Source of the DNA: Caulobacter sp. S45
GTDB lineage: Bacteria > Pseudomonadota > Alphaproteobacteria > Caulobacterales > Caulobacteraceae
NCBI RefSeq assembly: GCF_009765965.1
Contig: NZ_LMUL01000014.1
Span: 1,164,337-1,228,336, forward strand
Direction of reading: 5' to 3'
Length of the DNA: 64,000 nt
Positions 18,757 through 27,044 of this stretch are shown in pieces. A model generated the notes under the pieces. It was not told where the DNA came from. It did not search any database and saw only the letters and a program-made list of their open reading frames with translations. Made by a program: the position numbers and the translations under genes. Numbering within the stretch: the first letter of the stretch is position 1; each line of letters begins with the position of its first letter.

Positions 18757-20112
18757 ATGGCGCGCATGAACAGGATCGCGGCGGTCGTCGGCCTGGCGAC
18801 GATCGGGCTGGCGGGCGCCGGCGTCGCAAGCCTGGCGCTCAGCCAGGGGCGTATCAACGCTTCTTCGACCGCACCCGGCGTCGCGACACCGACCCAACTG
18901 CTGACCCAGCCCATCCCTGACGGGGCGCCGAACATCGACCAGATCCGCCAGGGCCAGTACCTGGTGAAGATGGGCGACTGCGTGTCCTGCCACACCCGCG
19001 ACGGCGGAGAGCCCCTGGCCGGCGGCTATGGGCTGAACACCCCGTTCGGCGTCATCTACACCGAGAACCTGACCTCCGACCCCGACACCGGGATCGGCGC
19101 CTGGACACCGGACCAGTTCTACCAGGCCATCCACAGCGGGATCGGCCCGCACGGGATGCGGCTCTATCCCGGCCTGCCCTACACCTACTTCACCCGCGCC
19201 ACCCGCACGGACTCCGACGCCATGCTGGCCTATCTGAAGACAGTGCCCGCCGTCAGCTACCGGCCCCCGGCCAATGGCCTGCCCTTCCCGCTCAACATCC
19301 GCTTCATGATCCGGGGCTGGAACCTGCTGTTCTTCCGTCCCGGCGATTTCAAGCCGGAGCCGGCCAAGTCGGCGGAGTGGAATCGCGGCGCCTACATCGT
19401 CACTGGGCTCGGCCACTGCGGGGCCTGCCATACGCCCAAGAACGCGCTCGCCGGCGACAAGACCGGCGTGCCCCTGCACGGCGGCGACCTGGACAACTGG
19501 GTGGCGCCGGACCTGACCTCCAATATGCGCACTGGGCTGGGGCGCTGGAGCTCCGACGACATCGTCGAGTACCTGAAGACCGGCCGCAACGCCCACGCCA
19601 ACGCCGGCGGCTCGATGGGCGAGGTGGTGTCCTACTCCACCTCGCTGATGAACGACGCCGACCTGCACGCCATCGCCACCTACCTCAAGGACCAGCCGGC
19701 CAGCCCATCGGCGGCGGCCTACGATCCCGATCCGGGCGCGATGAAGCGCGGCGCGGCGATCTACAGCGACGCCTGCGCCTCCTGCCACCTGCAGGAAGGC
19801 GGCGGCCAGCCGCGCATCTTCCCCCCGCTCAAGGACGACGCGGTCGCCCAGCAGGGCGATCCCAACGGCCTGCTGCATCTGATCCTGGCCGGCGGCCGTA
19901 CCGCGCCGACGCCGACGCGCCCGACACCCCTGTCGATGCCCAGTTTCGCCTGGAAGCTGACCGACCAGCAGATCGCCGACGTTGCCACCTATATCCGCAA
20001 CGCCTGGGGCAACCGCGCCTCGGCGGTCACGGCCGGGCAGGCGACCAAGATGCGCGCCCGGCTGGGGCTGAAGACGGTCCACCTGACCGACAACTCAGGC
20101 GATCACGGCTAG
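18757..20112 (+). CDS. Triheme cytochrome c subunit of GMC dehydrogenase
   Basis: 451 residues. An N-terminal hydrophobic segment (RIAAVVGLATIGLAGAGVASLAL) acts as export signal or anchor. Three CxxCH heme sites follow: CVSCH (about residue 76), CGACH (about 223) and CASCH (about 345), each in its own cytochrome c domain. This is the electron-accepting subunit of gluconate/sorbitol/aldose dehydrogenase complexes, handing electrons to ubiquinone. It starts 10 nt after the flavoprotein gene and ends the operon. Confidence 0.93.
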   Translation: MARMNRIAAVVGLATIGLAGAGVASLALSQGRINASSTAPGVATPTQLLTQPIPDGAPNIDQIRQGQYLVKMGDCVSCHTRDGGEPLAGGYGLNTPFGVIYTENLTSDPDTGIGAWTPDQFYQAIHSGIGPHGMRLYPGLPYTYFTRATRTDSDAMLAYLKTVPAVSYRPPANGLPFPLNIRFMIRGWNLLFFRPGDFKPEPAKSAEWNRGAYIVTGLGHCGACHTPKNALAGDKTGVPLHGGDLDNWVAPDLTSNMRTGLGRWSSDDIVEYLKTGRNAHANAGGSMGEVVSYSTSLMNDADLHAIATYLKDQPASPSAAAYDPDPGAMKRGAAIYSDACASCHLQEGGGQPRIFPPLKDDAVAQQGDPNGLLHLILAGGRTAPTPTRPTPLSMPSFAWKLTDQQIADVATYIRNAWGNRASAVTAGQATKMRARLGLKTVHLTDNSGDHG

Positions 20113-20202
20113 GATTTGGTCGCAAAACCGTCATCTGGCGGAAATCAAACCATCACGCTATTGTCGGACGAACGACCGGGGATCGTTCCGCGGGCCTGAT
20201 GG

Positions 20203-20409
20203 ATGCGGATGCAAGACCAAGACAAGGCTTTCGCCGTGCTCGATGCGATCGACCGCGGCATCCTGGCCGAGCTGCCTGAGTGCGACCGCTGGCTTGCGGC
20301 GGCGCAGACCATCCAGTGGGCCTACAAGACCTCGGACGGCTTCATGCTGACAGCGGCCGGGCGCCAGGCCCTCGAGGAAATCACCAGGACGCGTCGCCCG
20401 ATCAACTAG
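20203..20409 (+). CDS. Small hypothetical protein
   Basis: 68 residues, helical and soluble (QDKAFAVLDAIDRGILAELP, ending AGRQALEEITRTRRPIN). ATG 20203 and ATG 20209 are both available. I recognise no domain. Codon use matches the neighbours. It is convergent with the AsnC regulator gene, with a 22-nt gap. Confidence 0.5.
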   Translation: MRMQDQDKAFAVLDAIDRGILAELPECDRWLAAAQTIQWAYKTSDGFMLTAAGRQALEEITRTRRPIN

Positions 20410-20431
20410 CTGGATTGGGCGGAGTGGAAGC

Positions 20432-20905
20432 TTAGACCCTCTGCGCCTTGGCCGGCGGCGCATTGGCCGTGATCGAGCCCATCGGCTTAATGGTCCGCAT
20501 CGCGATGGTGGTGGTGAAGCGCTGCACGCCGGGCAGACGCCACAGTTCCTGGCGCAGGAAGTCGTCCAGCGCGGCCATCCCCGGCGCCAGCACCTGCAGC
20601 AGATAGTCCGCCTCGCCCACGGTGGCGTGGGCCGACAGGATGCGAGGATGTTTTCTCACCGCCTGCTCGAAGGCGTCGTGCTGGTCGAAGGCGACAACGA
20701 TCTGGACAAAGGCCGCCGTGTCGAGCCCAAGTCGCAGCGGATCGATCACCGCCCTATAGCCCGAGATGACGCCGGTCTGCTCCAGGGCGTGGACGCGCTT
20801 CCAGCAGGGGGACTTGGACAGCCCCACCCGCTCGCCGAGATCGGCGAACGATAGACGCCCTTCCGCTTCGAGGGCCAGCAGCAGCGCATGGTCGAGGCGA
20901 TCCAC
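20432..20905 (-). CDS. Lrp/AsnC-family transcriptional regulator
   Basis: 157 residues from GTG 20905 with GGAG 7 nt upstream. The N-terminal winged helix (LLLALEAEGRLSFADLGERV, then LSKSPCWKRVHALEQTGVI) is followed by a RAM/AsnC ligand domain (FVQIVVAFDQ, VGEADYLLQVLAPGMAAL). It is divergent from a tryptophan 2,3-dioxygenase-like gene with a 142-nt shared promoter region. In several proteobacteria an AsnC-type KynR controls kynurenine genes and responds to kynurenine; the same role here is inference from arrangement. Confidence 0.9.
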   Translation of the reverse strand: MDRLDHALLLALEAEGRLSFADLGERVGLSKSPCWKRVHALEQTGVISGYRAVIDPLRLGLDTAAFVQIVVAFDQHDAFEQAVRKHPRILSAHATVGEADYLLQVLAPGMAALDDFLRQELWRLPGVQRFTTTIAMRTIKPMGSITANAPPAKAQRV

Positions 20906-20982
20906 GGCGTTTCTCCAAATCCAATTTATGCAGAACGATAGCGCCTCAGTCTCTCGTCCACCCAGACCTTTGGACCAATGTT

Positions 20983-20994
20983 TCCACGCGTGGA
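20983..20994. promoter_or_regulatory. Palindrome TCCACGCGTGGA in AsnC/dioxygenase promoter
   Basis: A perfect 12-bp inverted repeat, 54 nt before the dioxygenase start and 78 nt before the AsnC start. Lrp/AsnC proteins bind such dyads between divergent genes, so it is a candidate operator. A looser pair GTCC/GGAC (20957-20976) lies just upstream. Confidence 0.4.
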
Positions 20995-21047
20995 TGTTAC
21001 GTTTTCACCAACGGGCGAAAAGCCCACGGCGGTGGCGAGGGTTCGAA

Positions 21048-21773
21048 ATGGATCGGGAGAAGTTCCACCGCATGATGGCGGCGCCGGCGGAGCTCGATTA
21101 CGAACTCTACCTGCGCACCGATGCGCTGCTGAAGTGCCAGAAGTCGCCGCAGGACCTGGTCAACCCCGACGAACTCCAGTTCCAGATCGTGCATCAGGTC
21201 GAAGAGCTGTGGATGAAGCTCGTCGCCTCCACCCTGCTCGACATCGACGACCACATGGCCGCGCGCGAGACCCACCGGGTCGTGACCCTGTTCGGGCGCT
21301 GCAACCGCATCGTGCGGCTGATGACCCAGCAGCTGGACCTGCTGGAGACCATGTCGCCCAAGGAATACCAGCAGATCCGGCTGCAGCTCGGCAACGGCAG
21401 CGGCCAGGAATCGCCGGGCTTCCGTGTGCTGCTGAACATGCCGCCGCTGCTCTGGCCGACCTTCGAGCAGCATTACCTGCAAGGGCGCACGGTTCGCGAC
21501 ATCTACGATGCCGGCTACGCCCACGACGACGCCTATGTGGTGGCTGAAAGCCTGATCGAGTTCGACGAGCTGTTCCAGAAATTCCGCGCCCACCACATCT
21601 TCCTGATCCACCGCTCGATCGGGATGGGCTCGGCCTCGCTCAAGGGCCGCTCGGTCGACCTGCTGCAGGCTGGGGTGAAGCACCGTTTCTTTCCCGCGCT
21701 ATGGGACGTGCGCTGCGAGATGACCGACGCCTGGGGCGCCGACTACGGCCGCGTGCGCGAGAGCATCGGCTAG
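21048..21773 (+). CDS. Divergent tryptophan 2,3-dioxygenase-family protein
   Basis: 241 residues from ATG 21048; classical bacterial TDO has about 270-300. Family landmarks are visible: YELYLRTDALL, FQIVHQVEELWMKL (the distal heme-pocket His and Phe), LETMSPKEYQQIR, an Arg loop as SPGFRVLLN, and a C-terminal helix FRAHHIFLIHRSIG that would supply the heme-ligand His. The usual Gly/Ser/Thr loop closing over tryptophan (GTGGSSG in characterised TDOs) is replaced by GMGSASLKG. The catalysed reaction may be tryptophan to N-formylkynurenine, but no formamidase or kynureninase is adjacent, so another indole substrate is possible. Confidence 0.8.
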   Translation: MDREKFHRMMAAPAELDYELYLRTDALLKCQKSPQDLVNPDELQFQIVHQVEELWMKLVASTLLDIDDHMAARETHRVVTLFGRCNRIVRLMTQQLDLLETMSPKEYQQIRLQLGNGSGQESPGFRVLLNMPPLLWPTFEQHYLQGRTVRDIYDAGYAHDDAYVVAESLIEFDELFQKFRAHHIFLIHRSIGMGSASLKGRSVDLLQAGVKHRFFPALWDVRCEMTDAWGADYGRVRESIG

Positions 21774-21873
21774 GGCGTGACCCATAAGCCAGGTACTGTC
21801 AGCTTCTGGGCGGGATGGCGATGGCGGGTTTCGACCCGTTGCAGACATTCGGCGCATAATAAACAATAGGGAG

Positions 21874-22296
21874 ATGATCGACCTCCCCGACCGCCGTGGA
21901 TGGCTTAGCGAACCCTTGGCAAGCTCTCCGGCGGTGCCGCCCTTCCCTCAACTCACAAACTTTGAACGCCGCGCGTTGAGCGCCATAGCAGAAGGATTTG
22001 GCTCCGACGCGAGTGATTTCAGACGTCAGATTGACGCCTGCCGTGTCGTTGATCGCGTCAACACGACTGTCGGCTTCTACACCCGAACTACCGTGGATAA
22101 GGCCGTAGCACAGCCGCTAACTATCACGCACAAAGGCGCGCATTTCGAGGTGCCTGGAACGCGCTACGGTATGATGGTCGTACTCTGGGGTGACGGCGGT
22201 TACCTATCCACCATCGAAGCAACGACATATGGCGAGGATGATTTGGGTGGCCAGGATTTAGTCGATCTCGACTTTATCAGTTTCAAGCTAACCTAA
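21874..22296 (+). CDS. Hypothetical protein, lower GC than neighbours
   Basis: 140 residues, soluble, no signal. The C-terminal half (FEVPGTRYGMMVVLWGDGGYLSTIE, split here as FEVPGTRYGMMVV and LWGDGGYLSTIE) looks like a small beta-rich domain with an acidic end (GEDDLGG). The base composition is visibly less GC-rich and codons such as TTA, ATA and ACA appear, unlike the flanking genes. I do not recognise a family. The size and composition are like immunity or orphan accessory genes, but no toxin partner is seen. Confidence 0.5.
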   Translation: MIDLPDRRGWLSEPLASSPAVPPFPQLTNFERRALSAIAEGFGSDASDFRRQIDACRVVDRVNTTVGFYTRTTVDKAVAQPLTITHKGAHFEVPGTRYGMMVVLWGDGGYLSTIEATTYGEDDLGGQDLVDLDFISFKLT

Positions 22297-22370
22297 GGTC
22301 CGCTCCCCATCCATCTCCGAAGTTAGGCGCGTCCAATTGCTGAACCGATGTCCCAAAGAGCGCGCAGCGC

Positions 22371-22766
22371 CTACGGCCTCTGCTTAGCGGGTATGGCCGC
22401 CGCCTCGGCCGCGGTCAGCGGGGTCTGGCTCTTGACGATGCAGGGGACGGGGATGTCGGGCGGGCTCTGGCCGACCTTCAGGTCCCAGTCCAGCGGCCCG
22501 CAGATCTGGTCGCTGCCCCGGATCACCGTGATCAGCCGGGCGTCGGGATAGGTGATCTCGCGACACTCGTCCTGAAACTCGATCCGGTAGATGTCGCGCA
22601 CGTTCACCCGGATATACATCGCGTGCGCGTCGATTGGACGGAAACCCTGGTAGTCGCGGCTGCGGAAGCACTGGCTCGGCTTGCGGTCGGGCTGATCCTT
22701 GGCGCTGGCCGATCCGGCGGCGAGACAGGCCGCACCGATCAGGAGGCCGCGTAGAGGTCGCAACAT
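22371..22766 (-). CDS. Secreted DUF6491-like protein
   Basis: 131 residues from ATG 22766, which has GAGGA about 7 nt upstream and gives a signal peptide (MLRPLRGLLIGAACLAAGSASA). The mature part has CFRSRDYQGFRPIDAHAMYIRV and two further Cys pairs in EFQDECREI and SDQICGPLDW. This pattern matches small periplasmic proteins annotated as DUF6491 in Caulobacterales. Function unknown. Confidence 0.65.
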   Translation of the reverse strand: MLRPLRGLLIGAACLAAGSASAKDQPDRKPSQCFRSRDYQGFRPIDAHAMYIRVNVRDIYRIEFQDECREITYPDARLITVIRGSDQICGPLDWDLKVGQSPPDIPVPCIVKSQTPLTAAEAAAIPAKQRP

Positions 22767-22903
22767 CGCCAAGTCCTCGTGGATACGCCCGTCAGAACCC
22801 TCCACATGGTATCACGGTTGCGAACCGCGCCGAAATCGGTTGAGTTCAATGCTCGGAACATAAGGGCGTGAACGCCCAGTCCCCGCCCGTCGGGAGGTAG
22901 CTC

Positions 22904-23104
22904 GTGTCCTGGAAGCCGATCGATACCGCACCGCGTAACGGCAAGGAGATCGTCGTCGCCTATCGAAGACCGAGAAACGCCGCGGTGATCGTGGCTGTCA
23001 GCGCCTTCGAACTCGGCGAATGGATCTGGAGCGAGGAGTCCGATCAGGACGAGATGCTGACCGCCGGCGACATCCCGTTCGCCTGGATCGAGATGCCGGA
23101 CTGA
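22904..23104 (+). CDS. Small DUF551-like protein
   Basis: 66 residues from GTG 22904 (GGGAGG 9 nt upstream). It begins SWKPIDTAPRNGKEIVVAYRR and ends PFAWIEMPD, the W-x-P-I-x-x-A-P-R-x-G pattern shared by DUF551-type small proteins often found in phages and alphaproteobacterial chromosomes. Function unknown. No other phage-like gene is adjacent. Confidence 0.6.
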   Translation: MSWKPIDTAPRNGKEIVVAYRRPRNAAVIVAVSAFELGEWIWSEESDQDEMLTAGDIPFAWIEMPD

Positions 23105-23110
23105 CTAGGC

Positions 23111-23995
23111 TCAGCCGAGATCGCGCCCAACCAGCCACAGGGCCAGGTTCTTCACATAACGTTTGACGGACGCCTGGGCTTCGGGTGAGCCGGCGAGCGT
23201 GTTTCCCGGCGGCTCGCCGACGAAGCTGGGCGCGCCCCGCGAGGGGTCCCAGTTGTAGTCGGCGAAATGGTGGAAGGTGGACTGGGCGACGGCCGGTCCG
23301 CCGTCCGGCGAGCGCTCGAACGCCACCGCGATATTGAACGGCCTGCCGGTCGCGAGGCTGGTCCCGACGGCGATCACCCGCGCGGTCGGATCGTCCGGCG
23401 GCGCGCCGACGCCGCCTTCGTGGGGATGCGAGGGCAGGAAGCGGACGCGCCCCTCCGCCATGTCCGGCGCGGCCAGCACGGGATGCAACGGCCCCTCCGG
23501 CGCGATCTCCTGATAGTCGCCGTTGGCGCCGGAGTGGAAGTTCGGCCACGAGATGGCGGTCGTATAGGGATCGTCGATCCGACGCCGGCTCGCGTCGGGA
23601 TCGAGGTGCGTGGAGTGGAAGAAGTGCGCCGCCCCCACCCCGCCCAAATTGCAGACCGAAGAGCCCAGGTCCATGTGATCGCGGGTGACCATCAGCCCGC
23701 CACCCCGGCGCCGAAACCGGGAGATCGCCTCGCAGTCCTCCTGGGTCAGGCCGGCGCCGGTGTCGACCGCGAACAGCCACATCGCCGCGTAGTCCGAACG
23801 GTCGAGCGCGGAGAGCATCGGGTCCGGCGCACCGGGCGGCGTGCGGTCGCGGGCGTGGACCTCGAACAACGGCTCGCCCGCCTCGTCCGCAAGCCCGCTC
23901 AGATAGGCCTGCAGGAGGCTGAACCGCCCGATCGACCAGTCGTCCTCGGTCGTGGGAATGGTGGTCTGCAGCAGGATCTTGGCCGGCGTCGGCAT
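23111..23995 (-). CDS. Conserved hypothetical, glutamine-amidotransferase-like fold
   Basis: 294 residues, soluble. The pattern (PTPAKILLQTTIPTTEDDWSI, DRSDYAAMWLFAVD, ISRFRRRGGGLMVTRDHMDLG, ending YVKNLALWLVG) resembles ThuA/class I amidotransferase-like proteins, in which a beta-strand is followed by a Gly-rich turn. I do not see a clear catalytic Cys nucleophile elbow, so activity is doubtful. It is the last gene of a set with the UBP zinc-finger gene (25-nt gap) and the DHA2 transporter. Specific function unknown. Confidence 0.6.
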   Translation of the reverse strand: MPTPAKILLQTTIPTTEDDWSIGRFSLLQAYLSGLADEAGEPLFEVHARDRTPPGAPDPMLSALDRSDYAAMWLFAVDTGAGLTQEDCEAISRFRRRGGGLMVTRDHMDLGSSVCNLGGVGAAHFFHSTHLDPDASRRRIDDPYTTAISWPNFHSGANGDYQEIAPEGPLHPVLAAPDMAEGRVRFLPSHPHEGGVGAPPDDPTARVIAVGTSLATGRPFNIAVAFERSPDGGPAVAQSTFHHFADYNWDPSRGAPSFVGEPPGNTLAGSPEAQASVKRYVKNLALWLVGRDLG

Positions 23996-24020
23996 GGGAG
24001 GGCCTCCTGCCCGAATGACC

Positions 24021-24326
24021 TCAATAGTAGCGCGGGATCGGGCCGTCCTGCGGGGTCATGTTGTCGGAAAGGTCGAGCATCACGTCGTCGATGAAACACC
24101 AACCCCAGCCCTCGGGCGGATCGTAACCCTCGATGATGGGGTGACGGGTGGCGTGGAAATGCTTGGTGGCGTGCTGGTTCGGAGAATCGTCGCAACAGCC
24201 GACGTGACCGCAGGTCCGGCACAGCCGCAGGTGCAGCCAGACCTCGCCGAGCTTGAGGCATTCCTCGCAGCCCTTGGCGCTGGGCTTCACGTCGCGGACG
24301 CCGCCCTCGTGCGAACAATAGCTCAT
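24021..24326 (-). CDS. UBP-type zinc-finger protein
   Basis: 101 residues from ATG 24326. The zinc ligands are arranged as in the ZnF-UBP fold: CEECLKLGEVWLHLRLC, CRTCGHVGCCDDSPNQHA and HFHATRHPII. In eukaryotes this domain binds the ubiquitin C-terminus. Bacteria lack ubiquitin, and the bacterial single-domain forms have no assigned role. The C-terminal tail (FIDDVMLDLSDNMTPQDGPIPRYY) is acidic then Pro-rich. It is co-oriented and closely spaced with the upstream DHA2 transporter and the downstream hypothetical. Confidence 0.85.
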   Translation of the reverse strand: MSYCSHEGGVRDVKPSAKGCEECLKLGEVWLHLRLCRTCGHVGCCDDSPNQHATKHFHATRHPIIEGYDPPEGWGWCFIDDVMLDLSDNMTPQDGPIPRYY

Positions 24327-24367
24327 CGGCTCACTCCCCCGACCGGCGGCGCCTCTGGTGCAGGATA

Positions 24368-25786
24368 TCACGACCGCCCCCGGATCAGCAGGAACGCGCT
24401 CGCCCCAGCCGCGAGCGACGCCCCCGCACATACCACGGCCGCGACATGGAACGCCCCGGTCAGGCCGGCGCCCTGGGACGCCAGCACCTTGCCTAGCAGG
24501 GCCGTGGCCACCAGGCCGCCGGTACGCGCCACCGCGCTGTTGAAGCCGGACGCCGAGCCGGTATGGGCCGGATCGACGGCGGCGAGCACGGCGGTGGTGA
24601 GGGGGGCGACGGCCCCGGCCATGCCGAACGCGATGACCAGGATGGCGGGCAGCACAGTGGTCCAATAACTCCCACCCGCGCCGATCCGCAGGGCCAGCAG
24701 GAAACCGACCGCGACCACCAGCGGGCCGACGGTCAACGGGATGCGCGATCCGATGCGCCCGGCCAAGCTGCCCATCGCCGGCGAGGTCAACGCCAGCACC
24801 AGCGGAAACGGTAGCAGCGATGCGCCGGCGGCCGTGGCGGAATAGCCCGCCGCCCGGATCAGCACATAGGGCGCGAGCACCAGCAGGCCGCTCAGGGCGC
24901 CGTACAGCAGCAAGGTCAGCGCGGTGAGCCCGACGAAGCTCGGCGCGGCGAACAGGGCGAGCGGCATCATCGCCCGCTCCCCCCTCTGCTGCTCGACCTT
25001 GAGGAAGGCCAGCATCAGGGCGCCGCCGGCCACGGCCGCGACAATCGCCGGAAGGGTCCAGCCCCTGGAACCCGAGCCGACCGTCAGGCCCCAGGTCAGG
25101 CCGCCCAGCGCCGCTGTCGCCAGCAGAGCGCCGAGCAGGTCCAGCGGCGGGCGTTCCCGCTGACGCGGCGGGTCGCGGACATAACGCAGGGCGAGACCGA
25201 TGGCGGCGAGCGCCAGGGGCAGGTTCAACAGGAAGATCGAGCGCCAGCCCACCGTGTCGATCAGCCAGCCGCCGAGCACCGGGCCGGCGGCGGCGGTGAC
25301 CGCCCCGATCGCCGCCCAGGTCCCGATCGCCTTGCCGCGCGCCTCCCCGGAAAAGGCCCCGCCCAGGATGGCCAGACTATTGGGCATCAGCAGCGCCGCG
25401 CCGACACCCTGCAAGCCTCGTCCAAGCAAGAGCCAGGGCAGGCTCGGCGCGAAGGTGCAGGCGGCCGAGGCGATGGCGAACAACGCGGTCCCGATCACCA
25501 GCAGCCTCCGCCGGCCGAACCGATCGCCCAGCGCGCCGCCGAACAGCAGCAGGGCGCTGAGCGGCAACAGATAGGCGTTGATCACCCATTGCAGGTCGGC
25601 GGCGGCGGCGTGGAGATTGTGGCCGATCGCGGGCAGCCCGACATTGACCACCGAGCCGTCGATGAACGCCAGGCTGGAGGCCAGGATGGTGGTCGCCAGG
25701 ACCAGACGCGGATGCCGCGTCTCATGCTCCGACGCCGAGGCGTCGGCGCCGGCCGCGTCGCAGATCGTATGGATGGCGGCGTTCAC
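24368..25786 (-). CDS. DHA2-family MFS drug exporter
   Basis: 472 residues if started at GTG 25786; in-frame openings further upstream to 25912 look non-coding. There are about 14 hydrophobic helices. Motif A is GALGDRFGRRRLLVIG, helix 1 contains FIDGSVVNVGLPAIG (DHA2 type), helix 4 region FAPSLPWLLLGRGLQGVGAALL, and motif C AAAGPVLGGWLIDTVGWR. It is a proton-driven exporter in the inner membrane, probably for drugs or toxic compounds. It is divergent from an IclR gene with a 226-nt gap, so regulation by that protein is plausible. Confidence 0.88.
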   Translation of the reverse strand: MNAAIHTICDAAGADASASEHETRHPRLVLATTILASSLAFIDGSVVNVGLPAIGHNLHAAAADLQWVINAYLLPLSALLLFGGALGDRFGRRRLLVIGTALFAIASAACTFAPSLPWLLLGRGLQGVGAALLMPNSLAILGGAFSGEARGKAIGTWAAIGAVTAAAGPVLGGWLIDTVGWRSIFLLNLPLALAAIGLALRYVRDPPRQRERPPLDLLGALLATAALGGLTWGLTVGSGSRGWTLPAIVAAVAGGALMLAFLKVEQQRGERAMMPLALFAAPSFVGLTALTLLLYGALSGLLVLAPYVLIRAAGYSATAAGASLLPFPLVLALTSPAMGSLAGRIGSRIPLTVGPLVVAVGFLLALRIGAGGSYWTTVLPAILVIAFGMAGAVAPLTTAVLAAVDPAHTGSASGFNSAVARTGGLVATALLGKVLASQGAGLTGAFHVAAVVCAGASLAAGASAFLLIRGRS

Positions 25787-26012
25787 GCCTGGCGGCCCTC
25801 GGTGTGGGGGCACCATTCCACGTGCAGGACCGGACGACCAGGACACCCACACGACCGGAACGCGCGCGATGGATACCGGCCCATCGCGGATTGGGAGAAC
25901 GAAGCCGCCCACTGTGCGGGCATATAGCCCATCGTTCGGGCTTGAGTTTAGGGCCGCTAGATGTCAGGCAGATGTCAGGACGCAAATAATTGGTCGCCTC
26001 CTGGGGACGCTC

Positions 26013-26768
26013 ATGGCCGACGAAAGCGAAACGAACACGGGCAAGCAGGTGATCGCCCGCGCCGCCGCCGTGCTCCGAACGCTGGAGAACCGCGACAGCG
26101 GCCGGACCCACGCGCAGATCGCCTGCGACACCGGATTGCCACGAACCACGGTGCAGCGGCTGGTCCAGGCCCTGGAGGCCCAGCAACTGGTCAGTTCCAC
26201 CGCCGACGGGGTCCGGTTGGGACCGGCCCTGGCGCGCCTCGCCGCCTCCGCCCACACCGACGTACTCACCCTGGCCCGCCCCCACATGGAAGCGGCCGCG
26301 CGCCACACCCGTGAGACCGTGCATCTGTCGGTCATGCGGGGGGAGAACTCGATCCTGGTCGAGCAATGTCCATCCGACCAGATGCTGCGCGTGGTGTTCA
26401 GGGTGGGCGCGGCCCTACCGATGTATTGCACCTCCCACGGCAAGGCCATGCTGGCGCAGTTGAGCGACGACGAGATCGCGCGCTGTTTCAACGCCCCCTT
26501 CGAAGCTCGCACGCCGCGCACCCCGGTCTCGATCGCCGAATTGCTGACCCAGATCGAAGCCATCCGGCCCACCGGCGTCGCCGAGTCCCTGGAGGAACAT
26601 ACCGAAGGCGTGTGCGGCGTCGGCACGGTCATCCGGACGGGAACCGTCGACCGCTACGCCCTGTCGATAGGCGCCCCGACCCATCGCTTCGAGCGCGGTC
26701 GCGAGGCGCTGCGGGCGACCTTGCTGCGCTGCGTCAGCTCTATCGAGGCCAGTCTCGGGGCGAAGTAA
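26013..26768 (+). CDS. IclR-family transcriptional regulator
   Basis: 251 residues from ATG 26013 (GGGGA 7 nt upstream). The winged helix is GRTHAQIACDTGLPRTTVQR and the effector domain has HLSVMRGENSILVEQC, ALPMYCTSHGKAMLAQL and EEHTEGVCGVGTVI, typical of IclR. It lies between the divergent DHA2 exporter and the RND efflux operon (276-nt gap downstream, same strand), and could control either or both. Confidence 0.9.
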   Translation: MADESETNTGKQVIARAAAVLRTLENRDSGRTHAQIACDTGLPRTTVQRLVQALEAQQLVSSTADGVRLGPALARLAASAHTDVLTLARPHMEAAARHTRETVHLSVMRGENSILVEQCPSDQMLRVVFRVGAALPMYCTSHGKAMLAQLSDDEIARCFNAPFEARTPRTPVSIAELLTQIEAIRPTGVAESLEEHTEGVCGVGTVIRTGTVDRYALSIGAPTHRFERGREALRATLLRCVSSIEASLGAK

Positions 26769-27044
26769 CCCCCTTTTTCATCCCATGGGCCGACCGATCC
26801 ACGCGCCTCTTGGTCCGACAAACAGACGGTTGCTCAACTATTGCGCAATCTTCGTCGCGTATAGGCGCCGTCGCCGCAGCCCTGTGCCCGGCCGCCCACA
26901 AATGACCGCTGAGTGGGCCGATTGCCCACCTGCCGGTGCAATATCAGGTTTACATCGTCGTCGAGATGGACCAAACGCGTCGACGCCGAGCGCTGGAGTC
27001 GATCGACTCCCGCCGCCGCGACCACCAGTGGAACGAGCCTGCCC

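Noticed and set aside
17313-18995. 560-residue open frame on the minus strand under the GMC flavoprotein gene
   Set aside because: The plus strand carries unmistakable GMC motifs, and the minus product has no domain and Val/Gly/Leu-biased composition.
20957-20976. GTCC...GGAC pair in the AsnC/dioxygenase promoter as another island operator
   Set aside because: The spacing is 12 nt, not 11, and the genes are outside the catabolic island; I treat it as chance.
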